Positions 1 to 12,954 of a stretch of 64,000 bases of DNA are shown here, piece after piece. Each line of letters opens with the position of its first letter. Within the stretch, counting starts at the first letter, position 1. Source of the DNA: Paramecium pentaurelia (lineage: Eukaryota; Ciliophora; Oligohymenophorea; Peniculida; Parameciidae); contig CAJJDO010000170.1 of the NCBI GenBank assembly GCA_905183005.1, forward strand, positions 10,665 to 74,664, read 5' to 3'. Under the pieces are notes generated by a model. It was not told the origin of the DNA. It was given only the letters and a program-made list of their open reading frames with translations, and ran no database searches. A program made the translations under genes and the position numbers.

Positions 1-2619
1 AAATTGAATCAAAGGATTCAAAGTTTGAAATCAAAAATTATGATGATGAAATTCAAATTCTATCAAAAAATTATATAGGAAATTTTAGTTATAATATACC
101 GAAATAACAAACCTACAAGGAAATAGATGTGGCCCTTGTTTAATTAATTTATGAATCATTATAATCTTAGTCAAAATCATAAAATTTTATATAAATTATG
201 GAATCCATAGATTAAATAAGATCAAGTATACCAATCACTTAATAGGCCAAAATAAACGAAACGCCTGCAAAAGAATTTGATTAACATGTAATTAATTTAT
301 TGATATTCTTAGAAAACTCCATGTCTGAATTAGATATGCAATAAGCATAACAAAGAAGTAATTATGTTAAATGTAAATTACAATGAGCCAAAATTCGGTC
401 GATTGGCATGCGTAGAATGTATTCAAGAAAACCCTATTCAATATATTAGTTTAAAAGAAGCAAATAATATGTGGAATACTCTTATCGGAGAATCAGAAGA
501 TTTAATTTCTAAACATAATTTTAAAAGAGAAAAAATATTTAAAATGGTTATATAAGAAATCAAATAACTAAAAAACCATTATAATAATTAATTATCAGAA
601 ATCTTGTCATCTATAGATGAATAGAATATTTAAAATAATTAAGAATTTTAAGATTTCCTAAAATTAGAGAATAAATAGATATTTGAATTAGGTGAAAAAT
701 AAGTTGAAAAGATGATTGATTTATTAAGTTAATAAGATAAAAATAAACATATCCTTTAGTAATAGGAGAAACAAGATAGACTTGATTAATTATTTTATCA
801 GAATGTCAAATCAAAATTAGAAACCCTTATCAAGCATGATTTACTTTGCAAGTAATAATTGATGACAATTATTTAAGAATAACAAGGTAATTTGTTTTGA
901 TTATATTATATTATAGATAAAAAAGAAATAGGAAATAATCCATAAGCTGATGTTAAAATTACCCCTGAAATACACGAGTTTATATCGAAATGTTAATTGT
1001 AAGAGTAATATTTATAAATACATTCTGAATCAGTTGAATTTCAAATAGAATTATAGAAAGAAGTATAATAGCTTGAGTAAAAAGGTTAACTAGAATAATT
1101 TATTGAATTGGTAGGAAAAAATGATACCGATAATGTTAAATATACTTTACTCTAATAATAATTTAAATAATATGAAATAAATTCAGAAAAAATGAGGAAA
1201 TTGATAAAGGCTGATGAAAATGAGAAATAATTGTTATTAATTACCAAACAAAAAGAAGAATTGCAGCTAAAAATTGATGAGGAAAAGTTAGAAATTAAAT
1301 AAATTCAGTAAAAAATTTTTGATTTAGAAGAAAATATGAATCAAAAATTCTTTAAATAAGAATAATAATTTGTTGAATAATTTAATAAAGAAACAACTTA
1401 AAATAATGAACTTAAGTAAAATTTATTGGAATTAACTCAGTCTAGTGAAATACGATTGGAATAATTAACTACAAAATATAATGAGTTGAATTAATAAATT
1501 GATGATGTATAGTCAGAATTAAAAGAAAGAGAAAAATCTTCTGTAGTCTAAAATAAATTATAATCATTAACAAATAGTATTGAAACATAAATTATAACTG
1601 TCGATTAAAAAGTTGAGAAGTTAACAGAAAAAATAAAAGAAGTAGATACTTAATAAACTACATAAACTTAATTATAACAAGAAGTGTTAATTTAGAAAAT
1701 AAATGATGAAATAAATGCAACAAAGTAATTAATTGAAAAATAAAATTAAATAGTGGAGTAAAATAAAGAACAAAATGCTAAATAATTTGCATAATTATCA
1801 TAATCGATAGATGAAGGAGAAACAACACAATTATCATTAAAGAAGAAATTAAATGAATTAGAAAATTAAAACAAATAATAGATATAAGAGTTGGATGATA
1901 ATATTAGTAAATAAACTAATTAATTGAAAAATATGGATAAAGTAATTTAAGAAAATTAAAAAAAATCATCCAAACATGAAGATTTGTTAAAGTATCGGTT
2001 CCTTTCAAGTAGATACGACCTTTTAGAAAAGGATACTACAAAATTATTTTTAAAAGAACTATTTTTCGAATCGAAATGTGATTAAATATTACAACCAAAA
2101 TTGTTAAAAGAAGAATATTGGATTAAATTATTCTTTATTTTATAAGAAAAATCGAAAAAAACTATTAAAGAATCACAATTAATATATTAAGGAACCAGAG
2201 ATGGATTGAACGGCAATTCATTTTGGAATAAATGTAATGGTAAGTGTAATCTACTTATGATATTTTAATCTTAGAGTGGATATATTTTTGGTGGATATTC
2301 TCCATGTTAATGGTAATAGAATATAAGTAATTATATTTAAGATGATACATTATCATCATTTTTATTCTCATAAACGCATGATTAAATCTATCCATTAAAA
2401 TAAGATAGAAAATATTCTATTTATTCTAGTAGTGGATACGGGCCTACTTTTGGAAATGGCCATGATATATTTGTTAATTCTAATTTTAAAGATGGTTATT
2501 CCAATCTAGGTTATGCATATTAATGGGATAAATATGAGAATAAGTAGTCTACTCATTTATTTGGATAAGAAAAACCAGAAATTACTGAATGTGAAATATT
2601 TGAATTAAAATTTATTTGA
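1..2619 (+). CDS. Zinc-module, coiled-coil, TLDc-domain protein (5' end outside window)
   Basis: Read with TAA/TAG as Gln, coding segments are 1-287 (first full codon at 3), 313-886 and 917-2619, giving 853 visible residues and a TGA stop at 2617. The reading frame is already open at base 3, and this upstream part (for example the stretch containing ILSKNYIGNFS) matches the N-terminal half of the paralogue at 42700-45160, so the true start lies before the window. After intron 1 comes a Cys/His module (C-x2-H-x20-C-x2-C, ending RLACVEC). A long Gln/Glu/Lys-rich coiled coil follows. From about visible residue 665 there is a TLDc domain with the landmarks YQGTRDG, FWNKC, YIFGGYS and GNGHDIFV. 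TLDc proteins (OXR1, TLDC2 type) are linked to oxidative-stress resistance and V-ATPase regulation; the role here is unknown. Domain call is firm; the substrate or partner is not visible. Confidence 0.88.
288..312 (+). other. 25-nt spliceosomal intron
   Basis: GTAATT...CTTAG, 25 nt (3n+1). Removal joins the upstream frame (codon starts at multiples of 3) to the frame of the Cys/His module. The same intron position, just before a Lys-Thr-Pro, is kept in the paralogues at 44517-44542 and 5464-5484. Confidence 0.85.
887..916 (+). other. 30-nt intron carrying an in-frame TGA
   Basis: GTAATTTG...TTATAG, 30 nt, a multiple of three. If retained it would place a TGA (898-900) in frame, which fits the known pattern in Paramecium where 3n introns carry a stop that exposes unspliced mRNA to nonsense-mediated decay. 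Removing it restores a continuous coiled-coil frame. Confidence 0.85.
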
Positions 2620-4771
2620 TATTTGAATTTAAGCTATTTTTATCTAACATTAAAGATCAGCAAATTTAATACTAATATATTTACCAATAATTAGTTTCTA
2701 AAAATAATTTTAACCTTTTTATTGCAAAATTAGTAGCATTTCTTTGATCAATTTAGTAATTAATAGGATGAATAAATCTAAATAAGAATTGGGATAAATT
2801 GTAATATAGAGACTTCGAAATCTTCAAGCAGTAGGTAAATATTTTTGAGTTTTGTTGGAATGTTTCGAATAGAATTTTAAATTAGATTTCTTAGAATTAC
2901 AAGATTTAACAATATCATAATGATCGCTATGATTGAAGTGAATTATTTATAATTTAGCTGAGAACTAATATTTTCATAATGAATATTTGAGTTTATTGTA
3001 TTCTTTTTAGTTATTGAAATACTATTTCGACAAATAAAAATTTATAAGAAATAATTCTTATTTCTATATATTCATTTAATTCATAAATTTACTGACACTT
3101 GGGAATCTTTTATTATTGTATGGAGATGATTTATCAATTCATGATCTTAAATATAGAATACTATTAGAATAAATCTACTAAAAAGCCAAGTAGATTATAT
3201 TTAAGCTCTATCAACTCTCTTTTAAAATAATTGACAATTTATTTATAGTTTAATCTTAAGTTTGAAAATGGAAGGCCATTCTAAAATGGAAAACTTGAAA
3301 TAATTGGATATTTTATGAGTTTGGTTTATAAAGTGAATTAAAGTATTGATAAGATAGAAATACTTGTCCATTCCCTTCGCAAATGCTTTTGATAAATTTG
3401 TGTTTTGGTATAGGAATGAATAGAAATGATTGCTCTTGTTGAAATAGATTACAAAATGTGAGTTTGAAGCAGGTAGGCTACAAATAATTTGAAAGTTGAA
3501 AAGCATTTATATTCACATTCTTGAAATGATTGGTAATAAGCTATTCAAATAAAGACTATAGAAAATATATTATTTATTATCTGCTTAGTACAAATACAAT
3601 TAAAACATAATATAAAATAAACTAATCTCATTTTCTATTATAGATAATTTGTATCCAGTCATGTTATTTTTATAAAATTTTAATCTTTAAACTGATATAT
3701 TCCCAGGATATTTACACAACACATCTTTAACTTCCTTGAATATCATATCTTAAATAAATTAAAATGATATCTTTTAATTCAAGATAGCTCATGCATTGAA
3801 AAATTTGGTATAATGTTCTCAAGATTTAAGTGATTCTGATTTATTTTGTAATTTAAAATCACTTTATTAAGGTAAGAATTTTAATGCAAAAATTTATCTT
3901 AATTTAAGAAAGAACGCAATCCAAAAGAAATTATTACAATAAATCCAATCAAGGAGAATAGAAAAATTTTAATATTCATGATCATAATCTAATGCAAAGA
4001 AAATGATTTAATTAATTTTTCATCTATAAACATGCTTTTATTTACTTGATAAAAAAGTGTATTAAATTTATTAGAAAATCAAATTTAATATTTCCAGATT
4101 GTTATTAAATCTAATGTCCATTTTGGAAAGCCACGAAAATATTTTATAAATACATATATATCTCTAAAAAATATTAAAAGTTAGAATAAATATCGATATT
4201 AAGACATCATAATTTAGCATTGAATAAAATAACAATGATAAAGATGAAATGATATATAAAATAGAAACTTTGAATTGAAGAAAAAATTTAATTTTTGGAA
4301 AATTATTCAGACTATTAAATATGCAATAATTTAATAATCCATCTTTTTTGGTGAATCAATTTAAGTTCTAATCAAACATTAAAATTCCTTTAAAAATTTA
4401 AAAAGGAAAAAATATTTGGAAATAACATATTTTGACTAAAGAAGACTAAAAGCTAATTTAAACGAAGATTAAAAAAACAGAGTCGCGAAACTTTGATATT
4501 GAATTTAAACAATTTAAATATTGAAAAAACGTTAAATCTTTTCAATAAGAAATAATTTTTTATTTTCAATTAAATTATGAGGCTATTTTAGAATAAATGG
4601 CATATTTTTAAGTTGCGATTTCCTTCATTTAAATGGAAAATTTTGTATATCATAAAATACAAAAAGACTTGGAAATTTTATTTTATATTTTATTACAAAT
4701 TTAATAGAATTAGAGTGCTTATTTATTTTCAAATAAGATGTGAAATATTTTTTATTATTAATATAAAAAAA
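2620..4771. other. Gene-poor stretch
   Basis: AT-rich DNA with no gene I can support. Open stretches in the ciliate code around 2650-2960 and 3260-3540 (plus) are interrupted by TGA and show no motif I recognise; they could be decayed coding DNA or chance. Confidence 0.4.
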
Positions 4772-5054
4772 ATGAGTATCTTATAAACAGATTCAGAGAA
4801 AATATCTTGCAAAGCACATAACAATGAGTATTGTGTTGCAGCAGATTTAAACACAAAAGGATAAAGGGATGTCAATTTTTTATGCATTAAGTGTATAATT
4901 GAATAGTTATCAAATAAAAAAATAACTTTAATCGATGACACTAAGAGATTAATTTGTGAAATGAAAACCTAAAAGATTGAAAATTAGTAAAAAGAGAAAG
5001 AAAAAAGGTGTGAGACATTTAAGAATGTTTTATCACAAATCAAAGAATTTAAAC

Positions 5055-5119
5055 TACATTTAATATTATATTTATTTTCTTAAACTTATTAGATTTTTTG
5101 GATATTATAAAATAAATTG
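5055..5119. mobile_element. Internal Eliminated Sequence (IES), 65 bp
   Basis: Bounded by TA at 5055-5056 and 5120-5121. The ends read TACATTTA and, on the opposite strand, TACAATTT, loosely like the Paramecium IES end consensus TAYAGYNR. Removing one TA plus the insert restores the coiled-coil reading frame. The insertion has no GT-AG borders in the right place, so an intron does not explain it. Confidence 0.7.
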
Positions 5120-5463
5120 TAACTGTTGATGTGGCATTTGATAAAATGACCAGTTTTATACAATAGAGGTTATTTTATATTCAGAAGGAAATTGAATCAC
5201 TACAATATGAAGGGAAAAACAATTACTTAGAAGATTTGACAGAATTATCAAGAATTTATTCTGAGGAAAAGTTTGATAATGGGATCAAAATATAAGAAGA
5301 TAATAAAATCATAGAAGAAATTGAAAAATAATTTGAAACACTTTTTAACACTCCTCAATATTTATAATTAAATCAAACAATTAAAAATACAAGATCTCTT
5401 TTATAAGAAACAACAGAAGCAACTGTTTTAATATATTTAATATAACCATCAAATGAAAAGTTA

Positions 5464-5484
5464 GTTTATTTATTAATGACATAG
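5464..5484 (+). other. 21-nt intron (probable)
   Basis: GTTTATTT...ACATAG, at the same place relative to Lys-Thr-Pro as the introns at 288-312 and 44517-44542. It is 3n and contains no TGA, so its splicing rests on paralogue comparison. Confidence 0.6.
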
Positions 5485-5807
5485 AAAACTCCAAGTTTAA
5501 AAAAATTATGTAAGATACATAAAAAAGAAATTATAATGTTTGATGCAGATGTTGAATCAAAAATAAGGAAATAGAGGAAAAATTTATGTGTGTATATTGT
5601 ATGAAAGATAGCCCAAAAAAATATAAGACAATTGAAGATTTAAATGAATAATGGACAACTTATATATCAAATGGAGTAAATAAAATTCCTAAGAAAATTT
5701 AGTAAATTTAAAACTATCCTTAGTTAACATAAATTGATACATCTTAAGACTTATATCCATGTGTGTATCTTTGTGATTCAAAAGTTAGAATCAAAAATAT
5801 ATCATGA

Positions 5808-8800
5808 TCAATAAGGATTTGAATTTATTATTAGATATAAAATTTTCACAACCAGAAAACTAAAATTTTTCCACTACTTACTTAATTTGGTCTTTTATCC
5901 AACAAAAGATATTTCTTAATCAAAGTTTTTATTTTGAATGAAGATTTCTACAAAATCTTTTAACAAGCCTAAAAAAATAATTAAAACTTTTCTATAATAT
6001 ATATCCAAAATGTCAATAAATGATTAATTTGATGTCTTTTATGTAAGTTATTTATATTCTCTATGGAAAAGCTGGGGAAAAAAAAATTTGTCAATCCACT
6101 ATCAATTTTTTATCTAAGCTATCTTATTTTTTATTCTTTTCGAATAAACCGAATTTATTCAAACTTTTTTTTATTGTTGCCAATTTGATTTTTAACTTTT
6201 CCTATTAACGAAATCAAATATTTTTTATTTGTTTTATTCCTCCTTCTTAAAATAATATATAAAATTTGTTAGAAAATAACTAATTGTTTAATCTGAGCTC
6301 TTGCTTAATTTAAGGGTTATATGATCATTCAAATAAATGAAGAGAGAGTAACTCATATCAAAAGGATCATTTTATTTCTCACTCTGTTAATAAAATAACA
6401 AATTTTAGAAAACTAATTTAGAACTGTTCGAAATTGTTTTGTTTTTATAGTTGTAGTAGATATATAAGTTATTTGATTTTATGGTGAAACTTGGTAAATG
6501 AAATATTCAACAGTGAAAGACCTTACTGCTTTATATTTTTAACCATAATGAATAGATTTTTATTATTGATATTTTAATTTAGGTCTGTTTTTGTTTTTAG
6601 TGACTCAAAACTATATCTTAGCGATATTAATAAAGAAGTGTATTTATATTAAAATAACTCAATTAATGTGCTATTACTAGAATTAAATATATTTACACTA
6701 GTTATTTTTTGAAATATTAATTTAGTCACTGTATTATAATTTGATGCTAATTATTTCAATTAATATATCTTAATTTGATGTTAATTTGCATTTATATTAA
6801 AATTTTAATCAAAATTTCATTTGCATTTTTTACAATTGTAATTATTATTTGGTATGTATTTTTCACTCAAGGTTTGTTCTTTCTAAAAAGAGTAATTAAA
6901 TTTCTTAATTCTTTTTCAATCTATTAATTTAATTTTTAGATTTTTTAGAGAGTATAAATAATAATTAGCCTAAATACACAAGATAATAGGAAAACTATTA
7001 ATTTCTTAGCTATATCAATATTTCCTCTTTGGGTTGGAAGGATTTACGAATGTTTATAAAATTATATAATTTAAATCTTAAAGTTAAATGGTATTCAAGA
7101 AAAAATAAGTCTTGATGGTTGTCTGATAATTGCATAAATAAAAATTCATTAAATTTGAATCATGTTGAGCAAGCATCTTAAACACAAAATTATTGATACT
7201 AACATTATGAAAGTTGACTTTGGTTCTCATAAAACTGATATTTTCATTTAATGGTTAAAAGTCCCAGATGTAAATAAAACTGAACTATTATATTATTCCA
7301 TACTTGATAAAATTCATAATTGAATATACAAATTTTTCAAAATATTAAATCTTGAAAAAAATCAATGAAAAGTAGAAATTTTGAAATTTGTGGGTTAGGG
7401 TGTGAATTGTGGTTTTTCTCCGGGTGGCGGTGATTCACCAATAAAAGTTAAAATTATAGAAAATTCACTTATTATTAGTACTACTGCAATTAGTTATCAA
7501 AGAATACAAAAAAATATAATTAATTTATTCTTTAGGGGAGAGGTCTTGTAAGTCATCCTATTTACTGAATATTTTAGGACATTTTGTTATTTTAGTACTC
7601 CAAAGAATACACCTTTAAAAAATGATTATGTATTGTCAGAAAGGATTAGCATAACTTTAAGAAAAATTTTAGTTTGCTTTTAATGACATCTGAAGTGGGG
7701 GTAAAAATAATTCATATCAAAAATTAATATACATAATTAAATGTATGTAGATAAATAAATTAATTAGTAATTTCTACTCCTTATATTTTAAATTCAATTG
7801 ATTTGAATATAAAATATGAAATCAATAAATTAATAAATAAATGTAAAAATTGTATTATTTATAAAAAGAAATTAAATTAAATTTTCAGTAAGGTAATTTA
7901 ATCATGTATTATTAAAATTTATATTCATAAAATTAATATATATTGAATGTAATTACCATGAATACTGAAAAATTAAATAGTTTTAAATCCAAATTTAAAT
8001 GAATCATATTTTAAATAATTTTCTAATATATTGAAAGGAATTTTTTATAAATCAAGGTGATTTATAAAAATTTATTTCAATACATTAGAAAATAGTTAAA
8101 GTTAAAAAGAAAAATTAGGCTCATTTAATTAATACCGGATGATATAATCAATCAAAAATTCATCATTTATTTATTTTTTCTAACAAAATCTATTTTGAAA
8201 TAGAAACTCTTAAATAAGTGTAAGGTAAGCACAAAAGAGCATTATTTACAGATTTATCAAAGAAAAAACTAATTCTCTCTTCATTAAATGATCTTGCATT
8301 GATTCTTGATGCCCTTCTTGAGTTCCAGTATATGAATATGTTTATAATTTGTTCTACAATAATGTATTAATATCAAAACTAATATCATTTTTATATTTAA
8401 GTATCAAAAATAATTTGAAAAAAATCAATAATTCTTGAGCATGTGATGAGTACAATGATTTTCCAATTCATTAACAGATAAATTTACTTTAACTCATGAA
8501 GTGTATCCAGAATCGATACAGAGTCATTAATTTGAGAAAAAACTTCGTTTTTCCTTCTCTTTGCCCAACTTAGAGCCTTAATTTATTTATCATTTGATAA
8601 CTATTCCCTCATTAAAACTTGCAATCAATTTTTATAGACCAAATGAAGACCATTTTAGGGAAATGAACTTTATTTTAATTAGGATAAATTAATTCATTTA
8701 TTTCTATTTTTAGAGAATAAAGGTTGATATGAAGTGTTTATCATTAGTTGAATTGAATTTATAGTTTTTATTTAAATTGTTGGAAGAGAGTAGGTTTTAT

Positions 8801-9171
8801 AGCTTAAATTTCATTACATAAGCAAATTGCAATATTGAATTGCTGAACAATTTCAAATACCCAGGGATTTCCAATTTTTTTCTTGAAAAATGATTTGAAG
8901 TAAAATATTTAAAATTATTAAATATTTAAAGCTTAGTTATAGAATATCTCCCAAAAATGGATAACTGCTATTTGTACTTCCTAAAAATTGACAACTAGTG
9001 AGTTTATCTTGTTTAAGTACTCTTTTTTATCAAATAACTTTTAACTTTCATATTAGATAATTATAGGTCAACATTATGTATTTAATTCGACATCACTTGA
9101 GTTATTAAGCTTTTTAATATATCATAAGAAAATTAATCATGAAATATTTAAATATTAATTTTAATAGAAAA
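5808..9171. other. Gene-poor AT-rich stretch
   Basis: No gene supported on either strand. A short GC-richer spot at 7385-7440 does not resolve into a tRNA, telomere repeat or coding segment. Confidence 0.4.
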
Positions 9172-10668
9172 ATGTAATTTTAAATTACATGTAATTAAGC
9201 TGATCATCAAAATCAATAAATAATAGGGTTTTGCATAGATAGTTCTTGCACAAAATACAGATCTTATTGTAATTCTTGCATACCTAGTCACAGTGAACAT
9301 CTTCATAAGTTAACATCCTTAGAATTTTTGTATTAATGGATTGAGCAAGGGATCCTTAGTATTGATAGTGTTTAAAAGAATGTTTAAAAGTTTAAAGTAG
9401 CCCTTGATAGTCTTATAAGTTAATTCCTTCCTTATTTTAACTTGAATATTTAAGAATTCTCATAATTAGGAGTATCAGAGATTGAAAAATTGATAAACGA
9501 TTTGTGTAAAATCAAAGATTCTGAAAAAGTATTATTTATTCAACTTAATCAATTATTCGATTAAGGATAATCGATTATAAACGAAATACTTAAAAAAATA
9601 AAGAATTAAACAAATTTTACGTAACATATTAATTTGTAAATACAACATCTTAATTAAGATAAATTGAATTTAGAAAAATAAAATGATCCTTTTATATTAC
9701 AACCAAATCCAAAATCAAACACCTATGTGTTGATGAATTAAAATTCTATTAAATTTGATGGTTATTGTCAAGCTATTGCCTTTGATAAAGATTGTTCAAC
9801 TGTAGCACTTGGTTGTAATAAATTAATAAAAATATATGAGTTCAAGTAAGAAATGTTAACATTAATACAAATATTAGATGAACATAAAGATTATATATGG
9901 ACATTAAATTTCATGAAAAAAACCAATTAGTTTTTATCTGGCGATCGTATTGGATTAATTCTTATTTGGTCAAGAAATAATAATAATTAATGGAATTGCT
10001 CATAAACAATTAAAGAGCATACTGATTCTATTCGATGTTTAATTTTGAATAATAATGAAGATATTTTAATATCTAGCAGTAATGATAATAAAATTAAATT
10101 TTGGATTAAAAAGGATGAATGGATTTGTTAATAAACTATTTCAGATCATGAAAAAACTGTTGATTAATTAAGTTTAAATGAATAAGAAAATTAAGTTATT
10201 TCTTGTGGAAGGGATAAGTAAATATTAGTAATTGAATACTCTGAATAAAATTAAAAGTGGGTGGTAATTTAAAATATTCAAATTAACAGTGATGGATATC
10301 GAATATGCTTTATAAACAATAATTAATTCACATTTTAACCAAATTAAGGTAATTTGATGCATCTTTACGAAATGAATAGTATTAGTTAATAGTTTACTAA
10401 AACAAAAGATATTGCTGTAAATTTAGGTTATGATAGATTTGGATTATTTCCATAATAATTTATTAAACAAAAATAATTATTAGTTGGTAAGCATCATTAA
10501 TGTGTAAATTTAATAAGAAAGACAGAAAATGATGAATTTAAAGTTGAGTAATCCATTTAATTTGATAGTTATGGTTTATATGGGTAAATGAGTGATGATG
10601 GAGAGTATTTGATAACCTGGGATTATTCATCTAAATTAATATAAATTAGGAAATATAAAGAAGGATGA
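9172..10668 (+). CDS. B-box-like zinc finger / WD40 repeat protein
   Basis: Single exon of 498 residues in the ciliate code, ATG at 9172, TGA at 10666. Residues 7-42 form a B-box-like cluster (CNQADH..., GFCIDSSC, YCNSCIPSHSEH) with paired Cys and His typical of zinc binding. Residues 45-195 are helical and Gln/Lys-rich. From about residue 200 to the end there are degenerate WD40 blades; a clear one reads ILISSSNDNKIKFWIKK, and others end in LIKIYEFK and LIWS. WD40 propellers are protein-interaction platforms; partner unknown. It shares its propeller closely with the genes at 56140 and 30390 but has a different N-terminal zinc cluster (true B-box style rather than C-x3-H/C-x2-C). No intron, frameshift or IES seen. 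Confidence 0.9.
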
Positions 10669-12954
10669 GAATTATTTAAAAAAATTAAATAAAATAATAA
10701 TTGAATTATTTTATATGTAATTACTTTTCATTACTATAAATATTTTATGAATACTATCAACTAATTTTTTATGTTTTCATAATTAATTTAGTTTTAGAAT
10801 TGATTTTCAATAGAAATTAAACATTTTCATTCAAAATATTAATAATTAAGAATTGGATAATAGTTAAAATGCAATTTATTCCAATTCTTAACCAATTATT
10901 ACCGTATAATCACATTCATACCAAATTTGAGCTGAAAATCAATAAAAAATATAGATAAAATTATTTTTTTCTTAATTATCAAATTATTAGCCTAAATGAT
11001 TAAACGATTATTCTTAATACTTTCTTTCTAGTACTAAGATTTAATCACCTTCACATTTACAGTTAATTTCCTCTACAGAATTATCCTTATAGTTTATGCA
11101 TTAATTTTCTCTGATTATTCTTAATAAATTTCCAGATAGTATAAAATTAAGAATTATTTTAAAGTTTTTTCAAATTTCTAATTATGCAATTTAAAGACCT
11201 TGCATCAAATATCTCAAATTTATAAATACTCTTTTCGAACTATAACTAAGAAAGTTTAGTAGAAGATGAGCTTAAGAAAAATAGAAATTATTAAAGTTTT
11301 ACTTTTATCTTTATTTATTCCTTTATATCAATTTCCTGAAAGTTTCCCACTACTATTCAAATTATGCCAAAAGACTTGCAATAACATAACTAGCTATCAT
11401 CTTGAACGTATGATAAGAAACCATTCTAATCTTTAAGAATTATATTTTGTATTTACATAAACCAAATAAAAAACAAAAGAAAATTAAAAGATATTATTGT
11501 TAAAGTGAGCCTAACAACTTTAAGTTGAAGTAAATAATTTGGGTTAAATTAATAAATTATTAAATTTTCAAAATTCTACTTTATTTTTGCTCTAATCTTA
11601 AGACTATTAGAAGTTAAATTGTGGAAATATTACAGATTAATTTCATATATAATGAAACTCACACTCTGAATAGAAAATAACAGGTTAGTATTCTATTTTC
11701 TATAAATCATTTAAATGTTTTTATTAATTAATAACATATATATGAACAACTTTTGATAAAAGAAAAAAGTTTAAAAAATTCTAATTAGTTGAATATAAAA
11801 AAAGAGAATCAATTTTTTTTAATTTAAATATAATTTGATGGGAGATATTGGTTTTATATCTATTCTTAGAAATATTACTTTGAAATTATTTTTTAGACCA
11901 AATTATGTTAATAATTATAGAGTGTATCTGAAGATTAATTTATAAACAAGGTCTTTTTTTGGTAGAGAAATAATAGTAATCAGTTAGTGCTTAGAGAGGA
12001 TTGCTAAATGATAAAATAATGTTTAAAAAGGAAAAAGAGAGAAGAACTGAATGCTTCAAAAAAAAGTAGGATTATTTATAATTCTTTTTTGAAATGCTTA
12101 GCTAAAGTATTTCTGGCTTAGTTTATCTATCATATATTAAAGACTTAATTAATTTTTTTTTGATTAATAAATAGGAAGGAATATTTTCCAAACATTAAAT
12201 TAAATCAAATCACCACTCAATATTATTATCAAGTATTTGTGATAATTTAATTTATAAATTATTATTAATTCCCTCTATTTAGTTCTTATAAGGATAATAA
12301 TGCTTATGTTGAAAATATTGAGTATCTAACAAATAAGAGGTTATTCAATTTTGACAGCACCTATTTAAGTGATATCATTGCAATTATCACATTATTAAAG
12401 AAGGGGAGTAACAAAAATCTAACAAAAAATACACAAAAGAATTGAAAGAGATGAATAAATTAATTAAATTTTGTATTCAATACAATTAACGAACACATTA
12501 TCACAATTAGTACAATATGAATCTTCAAAATCATTGCATTATGTATATAATAAGATTGTCAAATATCATATCAGCAAATTTATCTTCATTAAAATCTTAA
12601 TGCTGATAAATTTCTTTGCAAAGACCATCAATTATCAATATTGAATTTATATTTAACAGTTTCTAACACATTTAAAAGAAAAACTTTTTTTGAATTTTAT
12701 TCTAATCATCACATCATTAATCAAATTGTATTATAATTCATATCATAAAGGAATCATTTCCTTATTATTCAAATTTCATTCATATTAGACTAGATTGATA
12801 TTAAATTTCAAGATGTGAGTGATCAAACTGGTATTTTCTTCATAAGCTTAATAAATTACTAAGCATCCTAAGAATGAGAAAAAAATATTTATTTTAGATT
12901 TATTCCCTTATTTCTATAAATTTTTTAATAAAATTTACTTATATTAATAATTAT
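10669..12954. other. Gene-poor stretch between two WD40 genes
   Basis: AT-rich, no supported coding region or RNA gene on either strand. Confidence 0.4.

Larger units (their letters stand above)
4772..5807 (+). pseudogene. Decayed zinc-module/coiled-coil/SPRY paralogue with an IES
   Basis: Starts with ATG at 4772. The first Cys/His module has C13, H16, C38, C41. The coiled-coil frame is broken at 5055 by a 65-bp TA-bounded insertion; deleting 5055-5119 gives a clean junction (...EFK-L-TVDVAFDK...) that matches the paralogue at 42700-45160. A 21-nt intron probably lies at 5464-5484, followed by a second Cys/His module (CKIHKKE...) whose distal C-x2-C is out of frame by two bases near 5583-5592. 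The frame then jumps to the last strand of a SPRY domain (IDTSQDLYPCVYL) and stops at TGA 5805, so most of the coiled coil and SPRY is missing. Family assignment is firm. Whether it is a dead gene or a rapidly changing one cannot be told from sequence alone, but the 2-base shift plus deletion favour a pseudogene. Confidence 0.75.

Noticed and set aside
364..555. Short standard-code open frame starting with ATG
   Set aside because: It is an internal piece of exon 2 of the TLDc gene; the frame is open upstream through an intron and downstream through TAA/TAG read as Gln.
2240..2274. Possible GTAAGT...CTTAG intron in the TLDc domain
   Set aside because: The bases encode a conserved part of the TLDc domain between FWNKC and YIFGGYS, so they are exon.
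7385..7440. G-rich spot resembling telomere repeat or tRNA
   Set aside because: There is only one GGGTTAGGG-like run with no tandem array, and no cloverleaf can be drawn.
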